Source of the DNA: Amoebidium appalachense
Lineage: Eukaryota > Ichthyosporea
Length of the DNA: 64,000 nt
Reading direction: 5' to 3'
Assembly (NCBI GenBank): GCA_963693365.1
Contig: CAVNZM010000007.1
Location: forward strand, 7,874,001-7,938,000
The position numbers were made by a program, and so were the translations under genes. A model generated the notes under the pieces. That model searched no databases, was not told the origin of the DNA, and saw nothing but the letters and a program-made list of their open reading frames with translations. Shown in pieces: positions 39,517 through 63,763 of this stretch (its first letter is position 1; every line of letters begins with the position of its first letter).

Positions 39517-39650
39517 ACCACCACCACCACCACCACCACCACCACCACCACTCCCCCTACCCCACCCTACCCTCACCCGCTTTCCCCCGACTACCTCCGA
39601 AAGTTGTTACCCTGCTGGCCTTTTTTTTCATTATTATCACCCCCCCCCCT

Positions 39651-39691
<41 letters not shown>

Positions 39692-40546
39692 TTCCCCCCT
39701 CCCTCCCAGGTTCGGCAAGGACCATGGAACAGGGCTGAGTCCACAGTAGCGGAGCATCTGATAGATGCACTTGCAGCAAACGGCATCAATCTGACCACCG
39801 CCAATTTGCTTTCCAACTACAACGCACTGCGTGACCTAGCTGAAACAAAACAGATAAAACTACTGACCCTCCGACCAAAGCAGGAAAAGCAAGTGAAAGG
39901 TAAATTAGACCTAATCATGAAAGACCGTCAGTTCCGTGCTTCAATTGCGCAGGCTGTAGAAATGAGTCTAGAGTATGATGTCGGTGATGGATGCAGGATG
40001 GAGGATTTTGCAGCTCCACCAGCCAGCCAATCACAGAGCAAACATCCTAGCCAATCACAGAGCAAGCATCTTAGCCAATCACAGAGCAAGCACATTAATG
40101 GTTCGCAAAAATCCAAAATGAGTTTGCGCAAAGTTCCCGGTCCAAGCGCAAAGAGCAGCACGAAAAAGAAAACCAACGGACCGATGGGTAAAGAGTTATG
40201 GGTAGACCACAGCTATGATGAGTCTGTAGTGCGAATACAATCGTTTGCTTTCAGGGCTTCACAGCCTTCTCTTCACGCTACCCAACAACCCCCCTCACAA
40301 CAACGACCGGCGCCTCACCTGCACAGCACACAACACCGCCCGATTCTGCCTGCACCTAAATACCCAGCCTACCCTATGCAACCGCATGCAGTAAGGTGTC
40401 CTAATGGTGCTTGCGGCTGTGGTTTTGCTATTGGACCTGAATGGTTTTACATTAGGGTTGCATGTCCTGGGTGTGGGTGTTGCATGGAGTGTGTGTGTTT
40501 CCCACTGCACATGGTACACGGGCCATTTTTGCCAACAATTGATTAG
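34769..40546 (+). CDS. DDE-transposase-like protein, intron-containing, with Cys-rich C-terminus
   Basis: Leader exon to 34574, then coding exons 34739-35140 (ATG 34769), 35991-37617 (or 37659), 38555-38819, one near 39101-39155, and 39710-40546 (stop). Exon 1 opens with a hydrophobic stretch ([20 protein letters not shown]) like a signal anchor. Exon 2 carries a Cys-rich ribbon (C178, C186, C191, C194: [12 protein letters not shown]) and a probable RNase-H-fold catalytic core: D360 (SADHTFK), D432 (VIYLDNCC) and E560 ([10 protein letters not shown]), with [12 protein letters not shown] between the last two. This layout resembles DUF6729-type ribbon plus DDE proteins as I recall them. The last exon has helices, then a triple SQSQSKH repeat, an S/K-rich linker and a CPNGACGCG...[12 protein letters not shown] cluster. 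Introns and a cell-cycle-type promoter suggest an exapted transposase rather than a simple mobile copy. Exons between 37660 and 39700 are the least certain. Confidence 0.72.
39232..39484 (+). repeat. Duplicated 105-bp unit flanked by poly-C
   Basis: 39235-39338 and 39382-39483 are near-identical (CAGTCCCTTTCTCAGCCTCC through CACATGTAGCGTTTGCAC to CAATG(T/C)AGCCTG), each ending in a poly-C run. It is a recent local duplication in the last intron of the transposase-like gene. Confidence 0.85.
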
Positions 40547-40683
40547 GGCAGAGAATACTACTAGTAGTGGGGCACACACTTTGGTGCGCACTCTTGCATG
40601 GGCCATGGGCTCATGCACGTACACATGCACACAGGCAGGCACGCATGCACACATGCATACTATTAGGACGAAACACAGACACA

Positions 40684-40900
<217 letters not shown>

Positions 40901-41014
40901 CACACACACATCTAGCCTAGTAGTACGCTGTGGAGGCGTAGCTTAGCTTTTAGGTTCATGAATAAGTATAGGTATAGGCTAGTTTCGTATTCTTTTTTAG
41001 CCTGAGCTTGTAGC

Positions 41015-41020
41015 AATAAA
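41015..41020 (+). terminator. Candidate poly(A) signal of the transposase-like gene
   Basis: AATAAA lies about 470 bases past the stop codon, immediately followed by A+T-rich DNA. Confidence 0.35.
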
Positions 41021-41416
41021 TGATAATATATGTTATGTTATAGAGATGATAATGACAATACCAGTACCTAAATTTCAGAGCTGGCATATGTGCCCGAAAG
41101 CATATTTACTGATGATCAGAGAATCCGTGTTGTCGTACTGAAGTTAACACAAGTGCGCACAGACACACTTGCACACACACGCGCGCGCGCACACACACAC
41201 ATAGACACACACACATGCACGTGTATGTGCCGCAAGCACACACACAGAGAGGTACACACGAACACACGGAAATATAGGCGCGGCCTGGCGCGCGGGACAT
41301 CAGTATCATGAGTCATGTTATGCACACATACATAGATTTGTATCGGTGCGCCTGCATACATACAGAAAAGATAACTACGCAATGTGTCTGTGCAGGTATA
41401 CACACACACGTGCGCA

Positions 41417-41488
<72 letters not shown>

Positions 41489-41533
41489 CACACACACACA
41501 CCCATGAACACACACACACACACACACACACAT

Positions 41534-41630
<97 letters not shown>

Positions 41631-41637
41631 CACACAG

Positions 41638-41670
<33 letters not shown>

Positions 41671-42599
41671 AATTCGAAGTTGCCATTATGTATGAAGTTC
41701 TCATTTTGATCCATATTAATAGTGGAACTGGTACCCGGTACCCGTGGTTTACCTCCTCCCCCCCCCCCCCCCCCCCCCCCCCAGTTTTGTTCCCCCTTGC
41801 CCCCCCCCCCCCCCCCCCCCCCCGGGGACCCCCTTCGGGGGACCCCAGGACATGAAGTACCAGCCTTTTTTGGCCTTTTTTCTCGAGGAATTCCGCGTTT
41901 CCTGAATCCTGAGCCATGGCTCACTACCTGGGAATCTGCAAGGTCTCCGAGACTACTGGCTTTCCATGGAATACTTGTGCAAGATAAATGGGTTATTTTC
42001 TACTATCTAAGCACCCTTTCGAGCCTTCTAGGATGCATTAACTTGCATTTCAGACTCTACTTGTAGGTGACATCGCGATAATAAAGAAGGCGCTATGCTG
42101 GCACAAATGCTGTGCAGTACTGATGCATGGTGACGTATTGGGTGGGCTTGACGCGACCAATCAGCCATCGCATGAAATCTTGAACCAATCATCGCCTGTT
42201 TTGCAAGGAGGGTAAACATTCCTGAATGTGTGGTTTGATAGTTACAGCTGCCGCGGTTGATTGAAGCAACGCACAAAAGCCTGCTTCATTCATTCCCTTT
42301 GGGATACGGTAGTTGGTGCAAGTACGTTGGGGTGTGATCGATAGTAGTTGTAACGAAGAGAGAAAAAAAAGAGAGAGAAACTCGTGTTTTGCAAAATACA
42401 CAACGGAACTGTGATGACATTACTTTGATTGTTTATTTGATCTTTGCAAGTGGGATTTCATTTTGTTGGTGCTTTTCTGACAGAAGCTCTCTGATCTATT
42501 AGACACCCTTTTGCTTATATGCTTTCGAGGAGCAGTTCTAGCGCTCAACGTTGAAGCGCCTCAGTTTTTTTGGCATTGAGGAAGCCCCTTTTAAACTAA

Positions 42600-42637
42600 C
42601 TTCTTTTTGATCGCCGCTGTGCGCTGCTACTCAAAGG
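42600..42637 (+). other. Probable non-coding leader exon of the cyclin gene
   Basis: GCTACTCAAAG|GTAAGG is a strong donor at 42638. It pairs with acceptors at 42948 (preceded by a TGCTAACT branch-point-like sequence) or at about 43011 (TTCTTCTAG). Use of the second acceptor removes two upstream ATGs that would otherwise precede the cyclin start. The exon's 5' end is not defined. Confidence 0.4.
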
Positions 42638-43039
42638 TAAGGTTCTGTCTTCTCTTCTCGCAATTTACCCCAGTGTTGGCTTCTTTGTGGCTTGTTGTGC
42701 TACGCTCTGAAGCAACACCACATCTCTGTTCCTATTTTTTTATGGACCTCTTTCTCCCATCTGTATGGCGCCGAAAAGTGTCTCATCGCAGTTTTTTTGT
42801 GCTGAAGGGTAGTCAATAAAGTTGGTTGAGTGTAGCTCGACTAATAAACGTGTGTGTAACATTAACAGTCAACCCTCTAGCTGAGGCTGCTTCCTGCGAT
42901 GAATCTTTTCCTATTTGCGCTTGCTAACTAGGTGCTGGTCGCTGCAGATGGCTTGCTCTTTGCAGTGGCACTAGATTCGCACCATGGACACCAGTTGTCA
43001 CTCTTCTTCTAGCATTGCCGCCACCTTCCTCTGCTCGCC

Positions 43040-44448
43040 ATGTCTCGCCGTCGTTCTGGGCTCCTGTGCGCAGGCACAGGCCCGGTGGCTTGCGTGGTGC
43101 ACTCCCTAGCACTGGAGGTGCGGCATGCAGTGTCGCCGCGCTACGTTCAGCGCACACAGAGGGCTGGGGGGGTGGATGACCTTCAAAGGGATAATGTTGT
43201 GAGCTGGCTCCTTGCGCTGAATGCGCACATGAGCTTCTCCGAACAGACGTTCTTCCTTGCAGTCAACTATCTGGACCGGTTTCTGTCTGCGGTGAAAGTG
43301 CGCAGCGGCCACCTGCAGCTGCTGATGGCCGTGTGCTTTTTGCTGGCCAGCAAGGTCCAGGAGGAGTCGGACGAGCAGCCCACCCTGGCCGAGCTGGTCC
43401 GTGTGTCCAACTACGCATACGGGTACGTGTACGTGTTGTTTTAAAACACTGGTGCATTTTATTTCCCAAGCGACATAAAAGAGTCTTCTAAGTGCTCCTT
43501 TTGCGCGATAGCATGTTTTTGTGTTTGCGTGTGTGTATATGTTCAGGCTGTTGGTTGTAGTGTTTGAATTGATGTCTTTTGCGAGTCACTTGAAATGTTC
43601 AGTATGCCTACAGCGTTGTGCGGGTGTGTAATTATACATGTGTCGGTTGTTCACAACCGCTCTATTACAGGGTGAGTGACCTGCTTCGCATGGAGACCAT
43701 TGTGTGCGAAAAACTGAACTGGGAGTTCTCGTCCGTTACCCCGCTCAACTTTCTGCACCAGTTTGTCGAACTGACCCAGGTTGCTGGGACTCTGAGCCGC
43801 AAAAAGTTAGATCACATTCTCAAGGTAAACAAACACGCATACTGTGTGTGCAGGCATGTTTGGGATGTGCAAAACAACCGACATCGCTCTTCTCACGTGC
43901 AGGGGGAAAAAATTATCTGCCGCTTGAGAGGATTTTCAGTGGTGTTGGTGGGCATTGTCGTGTTGCATAGTTCGGTTTCATTTTTGGACGGATCTTGCGT
44001 AACTGAGCACTGGTGAAACACGGCTTAGTATTTTGCTGTGTTGAAACACTTGCGTTGACTGTGTTGGAGACTATAGCTCTTTGCAAGGATGCTGCTTCTT
44101 GCCTCCGTGTGTAACCAATAAGACATTCCTTTTGGGGGGGGGGGGGGGGGGGGTCTTTTCTGAGAGTTTAAACCTTTTGTTGTGACCACGCAGGAGGCTG
44201 TCTCGAACCTCGAGCAGACCTGCCTGTACGACTTTCTACGCTACCCTCCCTCCCTCCATGCCCTGTGCGCACTGGAGCTGTCCATCCGCAGTCAATGCAC
44301 ACAGGATGGGGATAAGGTGGTGCATGAGGTGTGGGAGGTTCTGAAGCCGCACATCACAACAGACCCTACATCGGAGCCATACCGCCTGTGTTCGCTGGAC
44401 ATGAAGTGTGTGCTGAGTGAGATCAAGTGTAAGCCTTTGCGCAACTGA
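43040..44448 (+). CDS. Cyclin of the G/I type, complete, 3 exons
   Basis: Exons 43040-43422, 43671-43824 and 44194-44448 join in phase to 263 residues. Residues about 50-130 are the N-terminal cyclin box: DNVVSWLLALNAHMSFSEQT, FFLAVNYLDRFLS, LQLLMAVCFLLASKVQEES. The MRAIL-like Arg and the K...E pair expected for CDK contact are at VSW-LL and LLASKVQEE. The sequence ELVRVSNYAYGVSDLLRMET then IVCEKLNWEFSSVTPLNFLH is closer to cyclins G and I than to A, B or D. The last exon supplies the second helical fold (YPPSLHALCALELSIRSQ). No destruction box or long PEST tail is visible. Known role of the group: growth, stress and p53-linked control with CDK5 or PP2A rather than core mitosis; substrate here unknown. 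The start is the first ATG in this frame; earlier ATGs lie in other frames. Confidence 0.88.
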
Positions 44449-45915
44449 GTGGGTATGTGCGCATGTATTTGCTTGTATCAGATGTGGCTGTGTGTCTTAA
44501 GTTACTGGGGGTTTGATCGTGTTTGGATGGGTCGTGGGTGCTTGCCTGTATTGGGTGTGTGTGTGTGTGTGTGTGTGCGTGCGTGCAATGCTAAGAGTGC
44601 GCGGTCGTGTGTTGCACATGTTGTAGAACACAAAAGGTGTTTTTAAGTCTGTTGCAGCTGACTCAAAAACTGCGCGCTTACACGCGCGAGTTAAAGATAT
44701 GTTTGTTTGTTTCAAGGATCATTTCTTTTAAGTGAGAATACATGCTTAGGTTGGCTATGGTGTACACCTATTCTATGGAAAATGAAAGAAGCAGCAAAAT
44801 TAAAAAAAAAAAAAAGGGGGGGGGGGGGGGGGGGGGGCAAAGAGAAGGGTTTTTCTAAGGGAAGAGAAATTGTCTATGGATGGGATGGTAGGAATTTTTA
44901 TATATATGGCAGCCATATGCGTAGGGGCCACAAAAAATGCTGTTTAGGTACATGTGTGGTTGTGCAATCCTAGTAGGGCTCCAGACCCTTCCTTTTATCA
45001 AACTTCTTTACATTGGTATATATCACGCATATGCACTTACCTGTGGCTTGCCCAGGTAAGGATGTGTTGGAACACCTAGCACTAGCACTGTTTTATGACT
45101 TTCCGTATGTCAAGTTCTGTTGTACTAGCCTTCATATCGAGGCGCTATTATTGTTTTGCCGGTGTTTTGCATGTAGGGCAATACATGGTGCCAGCAGCCA
45201 TCCACGGCGTATCTGCTGGATAACGTGCATGAATGGTGTTGAATGCTGGCACGGTGCCTCGAGTATGATATATAGTGTAAAGATAACGTGTACATGTACA
45301 CACACGTTTGTGTTGGCAGGCAAAGGGTACATCTATGTGTATACGTAGTGTGGCTGTTCCTTAGTCGCCCCTCTTATTAGTTTTAACCTAATGAGGGTGC
45401 ATGTTGCAGCAGCCAGCAGGAAATAAATAAATGGTGGGTGGGAAATCTACGTTGCCCAGGTGATTGGTGAAAGTGTTGCCACTGTGTAAGGACATGTGCC
45501 CCCCCCCCCCCCCCCCCCCCCCCACCCACCCACCCACCCAAAACAACTCACGTGTACACACACCCCAACCCAACCCTTCTCCCCCTCACTCCCTTGACAC
45601 ACACAGACACAGGCATGAACACACACACAAAATGTGTACCCAAGCACAATCTCATGCATACACATAAAGGGCATGCACACTCCGCAAACATGATCATCGC
45701 TTTTCCGTGTCCGAAGGTGTGTGATGCTGCAAGTGAACGAAGCTTCAAATTAGTCAACAACGTGTGCAATACTGGCTCCATTCGCATGCATGTTTATGTC
45801 CCAGCTGGTGTTGGGAGACAAATGTGGCCACAGCGTAAACACGTATTACTCTTTTATAAAAGGTGACAGCACATATAGAAACGTGTGGAGTCAGGCACAT
45901 CCCTTTTTTTTTGTG

Positions 45916-45947
<32 letters not shown>

Positions 45948-46104
45948 GAATGAGAGACGAAGACCTTTCGGGGGAAGGAGAGTATCCGGACGGGGAACAG
46001 CATCTGCAGACACGTGTGGAGTCAGGCACGTCCCTTTTCTTTTTTTTTTTTTTTTTTTTTTTGGTGTGTGTGTGGGGGGGGGGGGGGGGGGGGGGGGGGG
46101 GTTG

Positions 46105-46366
46105 GTTTTGAATGCGTCAAAAAGTACGAAGTACACAAGAACAAACGGATAACACGATGCAGAATGCAAGCCATACATAAAGAGTATGCATAATAAGCAG
46201 AGCCCATCCTCAGGGGGGGCCCACGTCATCCAAAGTACCCGAGTTTCGACCTATTCCCATCGTTAACGAAACCCAACTCAGATACTGTTTCACTTGAACA
46301 TGAGTAGGTCACCCGTCTTGATCAGAGACGAGCAGGGTTGCTTATGCAGGCAAGGGCAGTGGGAAA
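46105..46366 (+). repeat. Full-length copy of the dispersed hairpin repeat
   Basis: Starts after a poly-G run with TTGAATGCGTCAAAAAGTAC, continues through GAGTATGCATAATAAGCAGA and GCCCATCCTCAGGGGG, then GAGTTTCGACC. It ends in a block with CCGTCTTGATCAGAGACGAG and CAGGGTTGCTTATGCA. The end block folds: ACCC pairs with GGGT, and GTCTT with (G/A)AGAC, around GATCA. The sequence is strongly shared with 55522-55785. Confidence 0.8.
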
Positions 46367-46997
46367 GGCCGGGGGTTAAAGTTGCAGCAGTAAGCAGAAG
46401 CAAGAAAAATATAGATAGGAACTCTGGAGACGGGGCTTCTAGGAAGCTCCCCCGTCGATACCTAAGTCGATACTTCCCTGGCTAACATACTACACCAGCT
46501 GAAAAGAATTAAGTCCCGAAGGCCGCAGAATTCGCAATCAGAGGGGAAAATATGAGATTTGACCCACGCCGCAGGGTAGTGACACGCTTACTAGGGCGGA
46601 ACTTTATCGTCTTCGAACGGAAAGCTATGCCCCCGGATGTCAGCCGGAAATATGGTATCACCCATTGCTTTGGGCTTGAAAAAAGCCAAACCGATAGTCC
46701 GAGTTATGTTACGCCGGCGGGTAACATGCCGCATGGGTTCCAAGGGAGCTGTCGCCAACAGAGCGGTGTGTGCATGCGTGCGCGTAACGCAATGTGTGAA
46801 GTGTGTCTATAGCTATGAAAGGGGGTATGCAGAAGTGGACAGATGAAGTGTGTGGAGAGAAAAAGAGTAAGAAGAAAAGTAGACACCGGTATGTGCAACC
46901 CCGCACAACATACATACACACACACACACACACACATAAATAAGCGAAGATTACAGGTAATCAACCAGAACAACAAATGACAAGCAAAACAACAGGC

Positions 46998-47190
<193 letters not shown>

Positions 47191-47342
47191 CTTAGGGATG
47201 CTGCAGAATCGTCAGATATTAGGAAATCGTACCAATACGATCATTCTCTCATATATGTGAGAAGATTGTGACTAACGATGTGCAGAGCTGGTTAAGACCT
47301 GTTGAGTGTGCAGAGAAAATGGGAGGGGAAGGAGGAGGGGAA

Positions 47343-47374
<32 letters not shown>

Positions 47375-47556
47375 GAAGTAAGAGAGGGGAGGGAATGTTA
47401 GAGTGTCAGTAGTCTCAGGGGACCCTGCAGAGTCGTTAGATATCAGACAAAAACGCACCAACGACCAAGTTCTCCAAGGGGAGAAATGCGTAAAACGTTC
47501 TGCAGAGTGGGTTAGAGACCTGCTGATGAGAAGAGTGTATACAGGGTTTGGGCGGG

Positions 47557-47589
<33 letters not shown>

Positions 47590-47639
47590 GGGGGGGGGGG
47601 AGAAGAAGGTAGGAGGGGAAGGGGGGGGGGGGGGGGGAG

Positions 47640-48240
47640 TAGGCCGGGGAAGGGCGGGTCAATAAATTGATACAGGTGGTGTCCTCCGTCTGCTCGACCT
47701 GCATTCGGAACTTGGTTCCAAAATGCATGAGCGATGCAAAGTCTGCGGGCAGGCCGGGAATAACTAAGCGCGATGTAAGCACGTGTCCGTGTTGTGGGTG
47801 TACGTATGGCGCATAGTGCGGGTCGTTGCAAGGGCAGGGTTGTGCAAGGATGTTTGCAATGGTGTCCTGCGGGAGTCGTGCGGTGTGTTTGCAGTTGATA
47901 GTGGTGTAGCCCAGGGTTTCCACACAGCAGAGATACGGAATTTACGCATTTCAAGCGGCAGGAGAGCATGTATTTCTTTGTCTTTGATGATGCGTTGCAA
48001 AGGGATTCTATCGAGCCCGGAGTTATGAAACACAGACACCAACATTACATGGGGTTGCGACACGTCAACACGTTCAAGTTCAAAACGACTACGTAGTTCA
48101 CGTTTGAGGCACGCAGCAATCTGTGAAAGGCGAGGTTGAGCAATGCCGGTGGGGAAAGCAAGGAGGTGCTCCTTCATCCTAACGATGTTGGAGGTGTTAA
48201 AGCGGTGTAGATATGCAGAGGAAAAGATACCACGAGACAT
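47640..48240 (-). pseudogene. Remnant of a Penelope-like or related reverse-transcriptase ORF
   Basis: On the minus strand one frame reads LVSVFHNSGLDRIPLQRII and IHALLPLEMRKF. After a frame change near 47925 another reads LGYTTINCKHTARLPQ, then CPCNDPHYAPYVHPQHGHVL and LMHFGTKFRM. The order (F-N-x-x-LD, LP, Y-T-x-x-I, C-x-C, Y...GHV-T, G-x-K-x-R) is one I recall from the region just before the RT core of Penelope-like and similar retroelements. No catalytic YxDD block follows; poly-G and two diverged 100-base repeats (47200-47305, 47422-47560) come next. It is therefore a truncated, frameshifted fossil. The family call is from memory. Confidence 0.4.
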
Positions 48241-48248
48241 AAGAATAT

Positions 48249-48282
<34 letters not shown>

Positions 48283-48354
48283 AGAAGTTTGATTTTGAAT
48301 GGGAAAGGAAGAGCGGGGAGGAAGGGTGTCCGGACGGGCTATTGGGGAAGGCAA

Positions 48355-48386
<32 letters not shown>

Positions 48387-49169
48387 GGGGGGGGGGATAA
48401 GGTTGCACAAGGGCTAGGATCTACGTATACTGCTCAGAACAGGGAACATCCGAAGCATACTCAACATTTGAAGGTGTGCTCGAGCATGTGTGTGCAACCA
48501 GTGCAACAAGTCCACCTGCCCAAAACACAACAGGTACAAAGCCAGCGGCATCTGGTAATGGTGGTTGGGATGTCATGTACATACACATGGTGAGTGGTGA
48601 TTCATTTGATTTGCATCATTGACAACAACCATTATGGTGTAGTGTTGTTACTCTGAAACCAACAGTTTTGTAAAAGAATGGTTAAGGGCGTCCGTACATG
48701 CAGGCTCACGCGCAACAGTGCCTAAGTGCAGATAAAATACCACGCGTGTGTATGGATTGCCAGTATTAAATTATGCTGAATACGTGCGCATGCAAACAAC
48801 ATACGTACACAATCCACTTTTTACTTTTGTTAGAAAAGAACATAACCCATGAAACATCAAATACAGAAAATGGAGGAAAAGAAATGGTACAGGAGTAAAT
48901 CAGATGGTTTTGTGTGTGTGTGTGTGTCTGTGTGTGCGTGCGTGTGTGTGGTGTGGGTGGGTGTTAGGCTTTCTTTGTGCATGTGCGCTTTCACATGTGT
49001 AGGTATGAGTGGGTGGGGTGGGTGGAGTGGGTGGGGTGGTTTTGGGCTGATAGAAAAGGGACTAATACTAGTACAACACAGCAAACTACAGATACAATGC
49101 CATTTACGACGGTTCCAAAATGACGAAGGGGGATATGCCACTAAACTAATAGACACAAAAAATGCAGAA

Positions 49170-49219
<50 letters not shown>

Positions 49220-49520
49220 AGGCCTGGCAACACCAACCAAACAGCAAAAACTTGAACCAATTAATGCATATGGCCGCAATCCCAGTCACCACTTTCCCTA
49301 CTGGTGGTTCCCCACTTGCCAAAAATCAAACTACAACCCAAGCAACCAAAGACTGAAAATTTGTCTTTCACTTGAGGTATCCTACAATGAATCCAAGGAT
49401 GGGGCAAAAAAAAACAAAAAAAAAAAAACAACAACAACAAATTATAAAACATGCCGTCGTAAGTACACTCAGCCTTGCCTTTTACGGGGCGCGTTACCCT
49501 TGAGGCAAATTCGGGTAATT

Positions 49521-61988
<12,468 letters not shown>

Positions 61989-62862
61989 CTTGAGAATGGA
62001 TCTCTAGCTCTAATATGCTTTTGTCTATGGGTTTTATGCAGACAAACTGCTCTGTCTACACGTAAAAGAAAATGATTGATTCTTGGATAAAGGTGAAGAT
62101 GAAAGCGGAGCGACGGCGCAGAGCAGCCTTTCTACAGTTATCCTGTGTCGCTTGTATGACACTTGCCAGGCAACTCTATTTGGCCGAGTATTACAAAGTG
62201 TGACAGCAAAAGCAAGATCTAGACGTCTGAGTCTGAGTTTCGAAATCCAAGCCTCCCCTCCCTCGCAAGTTTCTTTGGGGTCTTCAACATTCAAGTTGTG
62301 ATTCAACTCTTTGCTTAGTCTTTTTCCGAAAGTTTTGTTGAGTCGGTCGAAGCGTGTCACAACAAGGTTCACACACAAGAAGCGGATTGGCTAACTCAAC
62401 ACCAGTGACGTAAAGCAGTGCAAATTGATTGGTACATATGATCGATGAGTTCGAACCGGGTCAAGCTAACGGTCCAGGCAGGTGTGCTGTGCCATTGTAA
62501 AGGTCTACTTATCACAGCAGTATATGCCAAGTTTATATTTTTTAAGTTTAGAAGATATATTAAATATATTTACAACTCTTCATATATGAAATATCTACAT
62601 ATCTGGAATGTTGAGATCCACCGATCTATTTGAATCAACGCCGACTCGCTAAAAAAGAAGTCTGTGACCCGTCTCGAACTTAGTAAATTGCGATGCCAGT
62701 TGACCATCTGATTGGTTCATTATGCAGATGGCGCGAAAATCTGTGATACGCTTGAAGGCTTTTGCAAGGCCTCCTACCTACTCTGGTATCATACTGACAG
62801 GGCCTCCCTTAAAGCTTTGCCCGGCCCCCCCTCTTGGGTGCTACTGTATAGTGGGGGTGGGT

Positions 62863-63250
62863 GTTAGAAAGGCTGGACTGATTCTGAGTTCTTCGTTGGG
62901 AAGAGAGAGTGGGGGGGCGCCGTTACGGATAGGCCGGACTTATTCCGAGTTGGTTCGTTGGAAAGAGAGATGGACGAGTGGTGTGAAAAAGGCTGGGCAG
63001 ATTCTGAGGCCGGCCTCATTGGAAAGAGTGATGGGGAGCTGACGTTAGAAAGGCTGGGCTGATTCTGAGTTGTCTCCTTGGAAATAGAGAAGGAGTAGAG
63101 GCATCTAAAAGGCTGGGTTGATTCTGGGTGCGCTGGTTGGAAAGACAGTTTGGGGGCGTTAGAAAGGCTAAGCTGATTCTGAGTTAGCTCGTTGGAAAGA
63201 GGGATTGTAGGATGGCGTTAGAAAGGCTGGGATGATGCTGATGTCTTTGT
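62863..63250 (+). repeat. Degenerate 60-bp tandem repeat, 7 copies
   Basis: Units start at 62863, 62922, 62983, 63043, 63103, 63158 and 63217. Consensus: GTTAGAAAGGCTGGGCTGAT followed by TCTGAGTT, then CTCGTTGGAAAGAGAGA and a variable tail. Copies differ by 10 to 30 percent, so the array is much older than the 52-bp minisatellite. It lies in the region upstream of the FAD gene. Confidence 0.85.
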
Positions 63251-63529
63251 TTGTGTGTATTTTGTGTGTGTTTGGAAGAAGAAAATGCGGGGGGTATACG
63301 CAAAAGGCTATGGGCTACTCATTTTACATCGTTATGGCGAAGTATGCACGTAATATCTGTGATAAAGAGATTCATGGGAAGAGACCGAACTTTTTCTGGT
63401 GAGTTGATGTGTTAATTCTAACACTTTCGCAGATCCAACAAAAAGATGAACACTAGCCAGGGATCCGTTGCAGTTATTGTTGAAACTTGGTGATGTGCCA
63501 TCCACACGTGCAAGGGGGCACACACACAT

Positions 63530-63634
<105 letters not shown>

Positions 63635-63658
63635 CACACACACACACAAACACACACA

Positions 63659-63739
<81 letters not shown>

Positions 63740-63763
63740 ACATGCGCGCGCTCGCGCACACAC

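Noticed and set aside
46552-46812. 86-codon ORF beginning MRFDPRRRVVTRLLGRNF
   Set aside because: Not recognised, no splice context and next to repeats; may be part of a longer unknown repeat.
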